Below, one piece after another: positions 1-6,318 of a stretch of 9,062 nucleotides of DNA (position 1 is its first letter; each line of letters begins with the position of its first letter). Under the pieces are notes generated by a model that did not search any database, was not told where the DNA came from, and saw only the letters and a list, made by a program, of their open reading frames with translations. Made by a program: the position numbers and the translations under genes. The stretch comes from Deltaproteobacteria bacterium. GTDB lineage: Bacteria; Desulfobacterota; DSM-4660; Desulfatiglandales; Desulfatiglandaceae. Location: positions 1 to 9,062 of the forward strand of contig DREN01000318.1 in assembly GCA_011051075.1 (NCBI GenBank), in the 5' to 3' direction.

Positions 1-1
1 A

Positions 2-1042
2 ATATTCAGTGTGGATAAAGGTCTCATAAAGGAGGATGGGTCAAAGGTAAGGTGCTCCATCTGCGGACATACCTTCCTGGCATTCCCTGAGAGAGATGCG
101 CCCATTCCCGGTGAAACAGATGCCGCGGTTCCCCCTGTTGAACCGGAGATCGATGCGGACACGGACGATGAGTTGGTGCCTCTCTTTGACGAAGATCTGG
201 AATCTGAGTTCAGAGAGACGGAGGAACCCCTTGAATCCGGCCCTTTCCGTGCTGACAGGGATTCTTTTCAGGTGGCAGCAGGGAAAACAGAGGCAGAGGA
301 GACGGGCATCTCCAAGGCGCGTCAGGGTTTCGCTGAAGACGGACTGGATGGAGATGAGGCCCTGGCATACGACCCGGATGCAGATCTTCTTGCCCCGGAC
401 GAAGAGGATCGCCTGGGTGAGGGAGGGGAAGCCCCTGCTGCAGAGATGGATTACGTCCGGATTGAGAAGAGATCTTCAAAATGGAGATTTGCCATTTTTC
501 CTCTTGTTATCCTCCTGGTACTTCTTGTTGGCGCGGTGGTGGCGGTTAACTACTGGAAGCCCGAGGTCCTTCCACCCCCGGTCCGGTCTTTTGTGGATAG
601 TTCCATATCCGCACTTCTGAAGACCCATGAGACCAAGGAGCCGGTTGACCCCGGTGTCCGTCTTCTCGAGTTGAGCTCTGTATCAGGCTCCTTTGTTGAT
701 TCTGAAAAAGCGGGACGTCTGTTTGTGATCAGGGGATTGGTTCTGAACAGGTATGCTAAGCCAAGGAGCCATATCCTTATAAAGGGCGACATCCTTGATG
801 ACAAGGGTCAGGTGGTCAAGACAGGGCAGGCTTACGCAGGTAACACGTTCACCGATGAGGAGATCAGGATCCTGAGCCTTGAGGAGATCAGGAAGGCTGC
901 CAATAATCCCGACGGCGCTGCAAGGAAGAATTTTAACCTGCCTTCGGGAGAGGCCATCTCCTTCATGATTGTATTTGACCGTCTTCCGGATAATCTGAGC
1001 GAATTTACAGTTGAAGCGATCAGTTCTTCGTCCGGGAGTTAG
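2..1042 (+). CDS. MJ0042-type zinc-ribbon, DUF3426 membrane protein (5' partial)
   Basis: Probable bitopic inner-membrane protein of unknown function, common in deltaproteobacteria. The frame is open to the left edge (I-F-S precedes the GTG at 11), and residues numbered from that GTG show only the second half of a zinc ribbon: a VDKGLIKEDGSKVRC-type stretch with Cys15 and Cys18 (CSICGHTF). Family members carry another CxxC about 20 residues before this, so the true start and first cysteine pair lie upstream of the window and the GTG is not the start. Then come a long acidic, low-complexity linker (about 34-145), one transmembrane helix (about 160-181, preceded by KRSSKWR, so the N-terminus is probably cytoplasmic), and a C-terminal DUF3426 beta-rich domain (about 212-340) expected in the periplasm. 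The gene ends in TAG and is followed by an intrinsic terminator. The zinc ribbon could bind metal or nucleic acid; no specific role is known to me. Confidence 0.85.
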   Translation: MFSVDKGLIKEDGSKVRCSICGHTFLAFPERDAPIPGETDAAVPPVEPEIDADTDDELVPLFDEDLESEFRETEEPLESGPFRADRDSFQVAAGKTEAEETGISKARQGFAEDGLDGDEALAYDPDADLLAPDEEDRLGEGGEAPAAEMDYVRIEKRSSKWRFAIFPLVILLVLLVGAVVAVNYWKPEVLPPPVRSFVDSSISALLKTHETKEPVDPGVRLLELSSVSGSFVDSEKAGRLFVIRGLVLNRYAKPRSHILIKGDILDDKGQVVKTGQAYAGNTFTDEEIRILSLEEIRKAANNPDGAARKNFNLPSGEAISFMIVFDRLPDNLSEFTVEAISSSSGS

Positions 1043-1132
1043 AGAAAGAGGTCAAGGCGCCGGGGTTTTTCGGAACCAAAAGGACCGGACGTGTACTCAG
1101 GAGCTGGATTTGCCGGGAGATGCCAGAAGGAG

Positions 1133-1161
1133 AAGGGGGCATTTGCGCCCCTTTTTCTTTT
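1133..1161 (+). terminator. Rho-independent terminator after the DUF3426 gene
   Basis: An 8-bp stem (1133-1140 with 1147-1154, including one G-T wobble) closes a six-base loop and runs directly into a T-rich tail (TTTTTCTTTT, 1152-1161). It lies about 90 bases after the TAG of the zinc-ribbon gene and before the potassium channel gene, so it separates two transcription units. The bases from 1162 to 1285 hold no convincing promoter hexamers. A 5-bp GGCCC/GGGCC hairpin (1235-1248) without a T tract sits in the likely channel leader. Confidence 0.75.
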
Positions 1162-1285
1162 AAGACCGGGCGCTCCTTTAACCCTCAAAGATCAGGGATC
1201 GGGACACCGGTTACGAGATCAGAGATGATTCAGTGGCCCGGGAGGGCCCCCATGTCTTCCCGGACCAGTGGCATAAGGGTTAATA

Positions 1286-2320
1286 ATGTTTACGACTTAC
1301 AGGCGGGACAGGACCGCCTCATCCCTCGGGACCAGAAGCATCATCAGGGGCTTCATCCTGCTGGCCCTGATCATTCTGGTGGGGACGGGGGGATATATGC
1401 TCATAGAGGGATGGTCCGCCTTCGAGGCCCTCTACATGACCGTCATTACCATCACCACCGTTGGGTACGGAGAGGTTAGAACCGTATCGGAGCCTGGGAG
1501 GGTGTTTACCGTTTTTCTCATCTTTATGGGAATGGGAATAATGGCCTATACCCTTGGGATTGTGGCCCAGATGATGGTCGGGTTTCAGCTCAGGGCTATC
1601 ATAGGGAGGAGAAAATTGGGACTGAAAAAACGATCACTCAGGAATCATTATATCATATGCGGTTACGGACGGATCGGTAATATTATCGCACATGAGCTTG
1701 AGGCCAACGCCATACCCGTTATTGTAATTGATAACGCTCCCGAGGCCGGGGAGTCTCTGGAGAGAGAGGGAATCCCGTATATTGTTGACGACGCCACCAG
1801 CGAAGATGTCCTGAGGGAAGCGGGTATCGAAAGGGCCAAAGGCCTGGTTGCCGTGGTCCTTTCCGATGCCGACAACCTTTTTCTCACCATGACCGCAAGG
1901 GGCCTTAACCCCGATCTCTTCATCCTGGCCAGGGCCGATGAGAAGCCCACAGAGAGAAAGCTTCTGAGGGCAGGGGCCAACAAGGTTGTCCTTCCCTACC
2001 TGATAGGGGGCCGGCGCATGGTACAGACAATCCTGAGACCAGCGGTCACCGATTTCATAGACTTCACCCTTCACGGCAAGAACATTGAGCTCAAAATGGA
2101 AGAACTGCCCGTTGGAGAGAGATCAAGGCTCGCCGGGGTAAGGTTGGCTGATTCGGGGGTCAGGCAGGAGATGAACGTTATCATAGTGGCCATACGGGAT
2201 AAAGACGGGAAGATGAGTTTTAATCCATCTTCAGAATCGCGTATCAGGGCGGGAGACACCCTTGTGGCCCTGGGACCGGTCAGTGACCTGGAAAAGCTCG
2301 CCCGTATCCTTTCAGGCTGA
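1286..2320 (+). CDS. Potassium channel protein with RCK (TrkA-N/TrkA-C) domain
   Basis: Inner-membrane K+ channel subunit of the two-helix MthK/Kch-like type, expected to work as a tetramer with a cytoplasmic ligand-gated ring. Seen in order: TM1 (about 19-41), pore helix and selectivity filter (T-I-T-T-V-G-Y-G-E, filter TVGYG at 58-62), TM2 (about 72-98), then a Rossmann-fold RCK-N domain starting at residue 121 with the G-Y-G-R-I-G dinucleotide/ligand motif (126-131) and the acidic residue ending the second strand (VIVID, Asp149). A TrkA-C domain follows (about 255-343). The 344-residue length is normal for the family. The ATG at 1286 has only a weak AAGGG upstream (1275-1279, spacer 6) but directly precedes a plausible cytoplasmic N-terminus (YRRDR). 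It stands alone after the terminator and converges with the hydrolase gene 23 bases away. The ligand cannot be read from the sequence. Confidence 0.92.
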   Translation: MFTTYRRDRTASSLGTRSIIRGFILLALIILVGTGGYMLIEGWSAFEALYMTVITITTVGYGEVRTVSEPGRVFTVFLIFMGMGIMAYTLGIVAQMMVGFQLRAIIGRRKLGLKKRSLRNHYIICGYGRIGNIIAHELEANAIPVIVIDNAPEAGESLEREGIPYIVDDATSEDVLREAGIERAKGLVAVVLSDADNLFLTMTARGLNPDLFILARADEKPTERKLLRAGANKVVLPYLIGGRRMVQTILRPAVTDFIDFTLHGKNIELKMEELPVGERSRLAGVRLADSGVRQEMNVIIVAIRDKDGKMSFNPSSESRIRAGDTLVALGPVSDLEKLARILSG

Positions 2321-2335
2321 CCATGGGCCGGTCAG
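2317..2335. repeat. Small inverted repeat in the convergent gap
   Basis: CTGACC (2317-2322) and GGTCAG (2330-2335) form a perfect 6-bp stem around a seven-base loop. It overlaps the TGA of the channel gene and lies just before the hydrolase stop on the other strand. Its position suggests a bidirectional 3'-end hairpin for both convergent genes, but neither strand has a following T tract, so calling it a terminator is not justified. Confidence 0.3.
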
Positions 2336-2343
2336 GAGATCGG

Positions 2344-3195
2344 TTATGTGGCTTCAAGATCCAGAACCCGCGTTTCCAGCCACTCCTCCACATGGTCCAG
2401 CACCTTCGGGTGTTCCGGTTCGTTAAACACCTCGTGGTACAGACCTTCGTAGATCCTGAGGGTTTTATCAGGGGAACCGACCCTCTTGTGAAGCATCCGG
2501 GCCCCATCGGGATTGACCAATCTGTCTTTCCCTCCCTGAACGATCAACAGGGGCAACGTGATCCCCGCCGCCTCTGCTTCAACCCTCTTCATGGCCCTGA
2601 GGAGTTCAGCGGCGAGCCTTGCCGTAGTTTTTCCCGTGTACACCAGGGGGTCGCCCAGATAGGCCTTGACCACTGCCTTATCCCGGCTCACGCCTTCAGC
2701 ATCCAGGGAGATCAGTCCCACCTTTGGCATTACAGCGGAAAAGAATCTTCCCAAAAGGATGGTTACAGGGGAGATATTGTCCGGGATCTTGACACCGGGC
2801 CCTGAGAGAACCGCGCCCGTGAACTCCTCCTGGTGGTCCAGGAGATAGATGGCGGCGATGAGACCACCCATGCTGTGTCCCACCAGAAAAAGCGGCTTTC
2901 CTGGGTGTATTTCCCGGATCATCCTGGAGAAGATCCCCAGGGTGTCTGTAAAATCATGGAACCGCCGGACGTACACGCGCGCGCCCTCTGATCTGCCATG
3001 CCCTACGTGATCCAGGCCATATACGGCATAACCAAGGGGGACAAGGTGGTTTACAAGGTTCATATACCTACCGCTGTGCTCGGCCAGTCCGTGTACCACC
3101 AGCAGTACGGCCTTTGGCTCCATTTCCGGCAGCCAGCACTGGTAATAGATGTTCATTTCCCCGATACCCTTGAAGTGCCCCTCCTGGTGCTTCAT
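2344..3195 (-). CDS. Monoglyceride lipase-like alpha/beta hydrolase
   Basis: Predicted soluble serine hydrolase of the monoacylglycerol lipase/lysophospholipase group, which releases fatty acid from monoacylglycerols or lysolipids. Visible marks: oxyanion-hole HG followed by L-A-E-H-S-G-R-Y (35-43), closely matching the H-G-x-x-E-H-S-G-R-Y signature of this group; the nucleophile elbow G-H-S-M-G-G with Ser108; the acid in G-G-K-D-R-L-V (Asp224); and the catalytic His254 in Y-H-E. A helical cap of about 135-205 separates the halves. The 283-residue length is typical and there is no signal peptide. The start is supported by AGGGAGGA upstream (around 3203-3210 on the plus strand). It is transcribed alone, convergent with the K+ channel and divergent from the SIMPL gene. 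The exact substrate is unknown; a general carboxylesterase is the alternative. Confidence 0.9.
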   Translation of the reverse strand: MKHQEGHFKGIGEMNIYYQCWLPEMEPKAVLLVVHGLAEHSGRYMNLVNHLVPLGYAVYGLDHVGHGRSEGARVYVRRFHDFTDTLGIFSRMIREIHPGKPLFLVGHSMGGLIAAIYLLDHQEEFTGAVLSGPGVKIPDNISPVTILLGRFFSAVMPKVGLISLDAEGVSRDKAVVKAYLGDPLVYTGKTTARLAAELLRAMKRVEAEAAGITLPLLIVQGGKDRLVNPDGARMLHKRVGSPDKTLRIYEGLYHEVFNEPEHPKVLDHVEEWLETRVLDLEAT

Positions 3196-3231
3196 CTCCT
3201 GTTCCTCCCTGCTCGTCTTTTTGGTTGCCCC

Positions 3232-3260
3232 ATACTAACAGATCCGGTCAAGCCCGTACA
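3232..3260 (-). promoter_or_regulatory. Candidate sigma-70 promoter of the hydrolase gene
   Basis: Read on the minus strand, an extended -10 (TG-T-TAGTAT, at 3232-3240) lies 17 bases after a poor -35 (TGTACG, 3255-3260). Transcription would begin near 3225 and give a leader of about 30 bases before the SD and ATG at 3195. The -10 matches the consensus at four of six positions. This is a guess from consensus only. Confidence 0.25.
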
Positions 3261-3525
3261 CCCCCCTCTTGAAATTCAGATTGAAAAGGAAGCGAAAAAC
3301 AGGTATCGTGTTAAAGGTATAGAGTTTCAGATAATGATTTTGGCAAGGCCAGAGGGAGGAATCGGAGTAAGTCGTACCCATAGTATGCGGTCGACGATTC
3401 CGACCGATAACGCAGTCCAAAATCTTTATCTGGAAGTCTATATCATGTTAAGAACAGCACTGAGGTTGACGTAGGCGGGGAAAGATTACCAAAGGGTGAA
3501 CAGGGGGTAACCAAGGGAGGCGACC
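3261..3525. other. Divergent intergenic region, no gene seen
   Basis: This stretch between the minus-strand hydrolase and the plus-strand SIMPL gene has short open frames on both strands. None has a convincing ribosome site, recognisable motif or gene-like composition, so no gene is called. It is richer in A+T than its neighbours in parts, as expected of promoter DNA. Possible elements are a 6-bp inverted repeat CGGTCG/CGACCG (3388-3393 and 3401-3406, loop of 7), a TATCAT hexamer at 3441-3446 without a good -35, and a TTGACG at 3466-3471 without a good -10. The SIMPL ribosome site AGGGAGG is at 3514-3520. Confidence 0.5.
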
Positions 3526-4242
3526 ATGAACAACAGACGAATGGGTGAGGCCTTTGTATTGGGAGCGTTGCTCTGTATCGGTCTGGCAGTATGCGGGTAT
3601 TTCATATCAGCGGCTGTTACCAGGATCAAGGCCGCAGACAGGACGGTAACCGTAAAGGGGCTCTCAGAGCGTGAGGTCCCCGCAAATATCGCCATCTGGC
3701 CCATCAAGTTCAGCGTGGCGGACAACGATCTTAACACCCTCTTTTCAAAGATCCAGAGGAACAACTCCCTCATCATTCGTTTCCTCAGGACCCACGGCTT
3801 CAAAGACCCGGAAATCTCCATATCCGCCCCGGCCATAACCGACAGGCAGGCCCAGGGGTATGATCCCAACAAGATAAAGTTCAGGTACTCGGGGATTTCC
3901 ATCATAACCGTGTATACCCGGAACGTGGATTCTGTCAGGGATACAATGAAAAAGCTGGTCGAGTTAGGCAAGGCCGGGATAGCCATTTCAGGGCAGGACT
4001 ACAATTCAAAGACGGAGTTCCTCTTCACGGGGTTGAACAGGATCAAGCCTGAGATGATTGAAGAGGCCACGAAAAATGCCAGGGAGGTGGCCGAGAGATT
4101 CGCCAAGGACTCAAAGAGCAGCCTGGGCAGGATCAGGCATGCCAGACAGGGCCAGTTTTCCATCAGAAACAGGGACAGCAACACCCCGTACATAAAGAAG
4201 GTGCGGGTCGTCTCTACGGTGGAGTATTATCTCACTGATTAG
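3526..4242 (+). CDS. SIMPL domain (DUF541) membrane-anchored protein
   Basis: Envelope protein of the SIMPL/DUF541 family (relatives include YggE and BP26). The biochemical role is unsettled; some members are linked to oxidative-stress tolerance and others form oligomeric rings. A hydrophobic N-terminal helix (about 8-31, uncleaved anchor or signal) is followed by the family's hallmark opening R-T-V-T-V-K-G-L-S-E-R-E-V-x-A (39-53) and the I-A-I-W-P-I-K-F strand. The rest of the domain reaches the C-terminus, where V-R-V-V-S-T-V-E-Y-Y-L is the usual closing strand. The length of 238 residues is normal. The ATG has a good AGGGAGG five bases upstream. The gene is followed by a degenerate ferredoxin fragment and appears monocistronic, so neighbours give no hint of function. 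Confidence 0.88.
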   Translation: MNNRRMGEAFVLGALLCIGLAVCGYFISAAVTRIKAADRTVTVKGLSEREVPANIAIWPIKFSVADNDLNTLFSKIQRNNSLIIRFLRTHGFKDPEISISAPAITDRQAQGYDPNKIKFRYSGISIITVYTRNVDSVRDTMKKLVELGKAGIAISGQDYNSKTEFLFTGLNRIKPEMIEEATKNAREVAERFAKDSKSSLGRIRHARQGQFSIRNRDSNTPYIKKVRVVSTVEYYLTD

Positions 4243-4270
4243 GACCTCAGTTTCTAATTTCCATCCAGAG

Positions 4271-4477
4271 GTCAAGGATCTTTCATGGACATGGTCTAAA
4301 GGTACCGGCTGCGAGCTTTGCCTGTCCGCATGCCCTTAGAACGTCATATTCTTTGATAAGGAAAAGGGTATTGCGCAGAAGTGCAACCTCAGCCATCACC
4401 GGGTTGACCAGGGCCTTCTCCATGGCTGTGCCGATAATGTCTGCCTGGCCCGTTGCATACAGTTGGGCGACTCATAG
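4271..4477 (+). pseudogene. Relic of a 4Fe-4S dicluster electron-transfer subunit
   Basis: One reading frame (codons at 4310, 4313 and so on) encodes a clear but broken iron-sulfur protein. It reads G-T-G-C-E-L-C-L-S-A-C-P (4301-4336), then an in-frame TAG at 4337, then NVIFFDKEKGIAQKC (4340-4384), NLSHHRVDQGLL, and CADNVCLARC (4427-4456), ending with I-Q-L-G-D-S and TAG at 4475. Intact relatives have C-T-G-C-x-x-C-x-x-x-C-P, a K-C-x-L-C pair and a further cysteine cluster. Here the first cysteine is Gly (GGT at 4301), the K-C-x-L-C second cysteine is Ser (AGC at 4391), and a stop splits the gene. No start codon with ribosome site precedes it. The pattern resembles FeS subunits paired with molybdenum/tungsten oxidoreductases such as aldehyde oxidoreductase; that pairing is inference. 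Only the middle of the gene remains; neither end is recognisable. Confidence 0.75.
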
Positions 4478-4515
4478 AGAGATACACCAACCATGGTGTT
4501 GTTCCCTATTGAATA

Positions 4516-4545
4516 TTGACAAATGCGGTAGTTTGGCCGTACTCT
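4516..4545 (+). promoter_or_regulatory. Candidate promoter of the TRAP operon
   Basis: A perfect -35 hexamer TTGACA (4516-4521) is followed after 18 bases by TACTCT (4540-4545), which keeps the three most conserved -10 positions (T1, A2, T6). It lies in otherwise non-coding DNA between the ferredoxin relic and the first TRAP gene and would give a leader of about 140 bases. The remaining bases from 4546 to 4694 hold no gene: there is an orphan Shine-Dalgarno-like AAAGGAGGT at 4613-4621, then the working site GAAAGGGGG at 4681-4689. Confidence 0.35.
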
Positions 4546-4694
4546 CTAACTGTGCCTTTGAGCAGATGCTTAAGGGGGGAACTTATTGGACTTTATTGCG
4601 GTAAATTAAAAGAAAGGAGGTTAAACAGAGCAGTTTCAGGGATCTTAGACTCGGGCTCAGGATTTCAAAGGTTTTCCAAAGAAAGGGGGTTATT

Positions 4695-5738
4695 ATGAAA
4701 AAACTGAGATGGTTTTTGGTGTTTTCTCTCTCACTGGTGGTGGCCTTTACGGCCGTCGTTAACTTCCCTGCCAAGGCAGAAGGAGCCGTTGAATTGAGAT
4801 GGTGTACTTTTTTCCCTGCAACCCATCCCCTCTTTCCCATGTCGGAGCGATGGGGGGCCGAGATAGAAAAACTGACAGGAGGCAAGGTCAAGTTTACATA
4901 TTTTCCGGGGGGCACCCTGCTCAAGGGGAATGAGATCTACGACGGGATTTTGAAGGGCGTCACCGATATAGGGATGTCCTGCTTTGCCTATACCCGCGGC
5001 CGCTTTCCCACCATGGAGGCGGTCGACCTTCCATTGGGTTACGCATCAGGCATGGCTGCCAGCTTCGTCATAAACCAGTTCTACAAGAAATTCAAACCAA
5101 AGGCCCTTGAAGAGGTGAAGATCCTCTTCCTCCATGCCCACGGCCCAGGACTCCTTCACAGTAAAAAGCCGGTCAGGACCCTGGCGGACATGAGGGGTTT
5201 AAAGGTTCGTTCCACCGGTTTCAGCGCCAAGGTATCCAAGGCCTTAGGGGCTGTTCCCGTTGCGATGCCCATGGGAGGCACCTACGAGGCCCTGAAAAAG
5301 GGAGTGGTTGAGGCTACCTTTGGCCCCATGGAGGTCCTGAAGGCCTGGAAACAGGCCGAGGTGGTCAAGTACACTACCGAGTGTTACAGTGTTGGCTATA
5401 CAACGGGCTTCTTTGTGGCCATGAATCTGAAGAAGTGGAACTCACTCCCCGAGGATGTGCAGGAGGTCTTTGAAGAGGTAAGCGCCAGGTACATTGCCAA
5501 GGCCGGGGCCGTGTGGGATTCGGGTGACAAGGCAGGGCTTAAGTTCGCCCTCAAGATGGGCAATAAGATGATCAAGCAATCGACCCGTGAGAGCACTAAG
5601 TGGGCCGAGGCCGTGCTGCCGGTGATCTCAGGATATGAGAAGAAGGCCGAGGCAAAAGGCCTTCCAGGACGGCAATACGTAAAGACCTTAAGGGGCCTTG
5701 TAAATACCTACAACTCTAAGTTCAGCGATGTGCCATAA
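4695..5738 (+). CDS. dctP: TRAP transporter solute-binding protein, DctP family
   Basis: Periplasmic substrate-binding component of a tripartite ATP-independent transporter; it captures an organic acid (usually a carboxylate) and hands it to the DctQ-DctM membrane complex. A typical Sec signal peptide covers residues 1-28 (K-K-L-R, hydrophobic core, P-A-K-A before the cut). The mature protein opens with the usual first strand (V-E-L-R-W-C-T-F-F-P). The arginine that pairs with the ligand carboxylate in the family is probably Arg172 in L-K-V-R-S-T-G, after the common L-A-D-M-R-G-L. The 347-residue length is normal. The ATG is preceded by AAGGGGG with a spacer of five. It leads the operon with dctQ and dctM, from which it is separated by a strong hairpin. 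The substrate cannot be read from the sequence; the linked dehalogenase-like gene raises the possibility of a halogenated acid. Confidence 0.92.
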   Translation: MKKLRWFLVFSLSLVVAFTAVVNFPAKAEGAVELRWCTFFPATHPLFPMSERWGAEIEKLTGGKVKFTYFPGGTLLKGNEIYDGILKGVTDIGMSCFAYTRGRFPTMEAVDLPLGYASGMAASFVINQFYKKFKPKALEEVKILFLHAHGPGLLHSKKPVRTLADMRGLKVRSTGFSAKVSKALGAVPVAMPMGGTYEALKKGVVEATFGPMEVLKAWKQAEVVKYTTECYSVGYTTGFFVAMNLKKWNSLPEDVQEVFEEVSARYIAKAGAVWDSGDKAGLKFALKMGNKMIKQSTRESTKWAEAVLPVISGYEKKAEAKGLPGRQYVKTLRGLVNTYNSKFSDVP

Positions 5739-5743
5739 GAGAT

Positions 5744-5790
5744 ACAGGGGGATTGCTGCAGGATCTTTCCTGCCCCGATCCCCCTGTTTT
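5744..5790 (+). promoter_or_regulatory. Two-tier hairpin between dctP and dctQ (attenuator or mRNA-stabilising)
   Basis: A perfect 10-bp stem pairs ACAGGGGGAT (5744-5753) with ATCCCCCTGT (5778-5787), extendable by one G-T and one G-C pair. Inside it sits a second stem, GCAGGA (5758-5763) with TCCTGC (5768-5773), with a TCTT loop. A short TTTT run (5787-5790) follows, and the dctQ ribosome site begins four bases later. The shape is that of a leaky terminator or 3'-end stabiliser, which would raise dctP product above dctQ and dctM, as TRAP systems need more binding protein than permease. Confidence 0.65.
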
Positions 5791-5793
5791 GTC

Positions 5794-5802
5794 AGGAGGA
5801 GG
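5794..5802 (+). promoter_or_regulatory. Ribosome binding site deciding the dctQ start
   Basis: AGGAGGAGG lies just before the ATG at 5804. The frame also extends back to a TTG at 5753, but that codon is inside the hairpin stem and has no ribosome site, so the ATG is chosen. Confidence 0.8.
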
Positions 5803-5803
5803 T

Positions 5804-6307
5804 ATGACCGATCTTGGAAAAGGGGTATGCAGGCTCTCTTCCCTGTTGAATCTCGTATCAGGATTCTGCCTGGTGGGAATGACCGTTCTCACCTGCGCCG
5901 ATGTGGTACTCCGTCTTTTCCGTCGTCCTATCCTGGGTACCTATGAAATCATAGGTTTCTTAGGGGCAGGTGTGGCAGGCCTTGCCATGGCCTATACTAC
6001 AATGAAGGGAGGGCATGTGGCCGTGGCAGTGCTTATCATGCAGTTGTCCAGCAGGGTCCAGAAGGCGGTTTTCTATATAACCCACCTTCTGTCCCTTGTC
6101 CTGTTCGGCCTGCTTACATGGGAATGCATAAGCTATGGAAACGACCTGAGGACCTCGGGGGAGGTCTCCCTTACCCTTGAACTCCCCTTTTTTCCAGTAC
6201 TCTACGGGCTCGCCTTCTCCTCCTTTGTTGTCTGTCTTGTACTCTCGGTGGATCTATGGGAAGTGATCTCTGGGAAGAGGGCCCCGTGGTCCGGATTAGG
6301 GACCTGA
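5804..6307 (+). CDS. dctQ: TRAP transporter small permease, DctQ family
   Basis: Small inner-membrane subunit of the TRAP transporter, which partners DctM. The 167 residues contain four predicted transmembrane helices (about 14-36, 46-66, 86-110 and 130-150), as usual for the family. The stretch R-R-P-I-L-G-T-Y-E-I-I-G-F-L (40-53) is the conserved beginning of helix two, and K-G-G-H-V-A-V (68-74) is the typical short loop motif seen as G-x-H-I/V-x-V. The start is fixed by the AGGAGG before 5804. The TGA at 6305-6307 is 11 bases from the dctM start, which shows tight coupling. Confidence 0.9.
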   Translation: MTDLGKGVCRLSSLLNLVSGFCLVGMTVLTCADVVLRLFRRPILGTYEIIGFLGAGVAGLAMAYTTMKGGHVAVAVLIMQLSSRVQKAVFYITHLLSLVLFGLLTWECISYGNDLRTSGEVSLTLELPFFPVLYGLAFSSFVVCLVLSVDLWEVISGKRAPWSGLGT

Positions 6308-6318
6308 GGAGGGCGTAA

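Noticed and set aside
1120..1479. Plus-strand open frame of 119 codons before and inside the channel gene
   Set aside because: It starts inside the terminator region and overlaps the channel gene in another frame, giving a His/Arg/Gly-rich shadow product.
3235..3420. Minus-strand open frame of 61 codons in the divergent intergenic region
   Set aside because: No ribosome site, no recognisable motif and composition typical of random frame; treated as non-coding.
4243..4273. Inverted repeat GACCTC/GAGGTC after the SIMPL gene as a terminator
   Set aside because: Only 6 bp with a 19-base loop and no T tract.
4337..4339. The TAG inside the ferredoxin frame as a pyrrolysine codon
   Set aside because: Two ligand cysteines are also lost and no start is present, so decay explains the stop better than recoding; ferredoxin subunits are not known pyrrolysine proteins.
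4353..4604. Open frame of 83 codons starting at TTG
   Set aside because: It lies in a different frame over the ferredoxin relic, has no ribosome site and shows no protein-family features.
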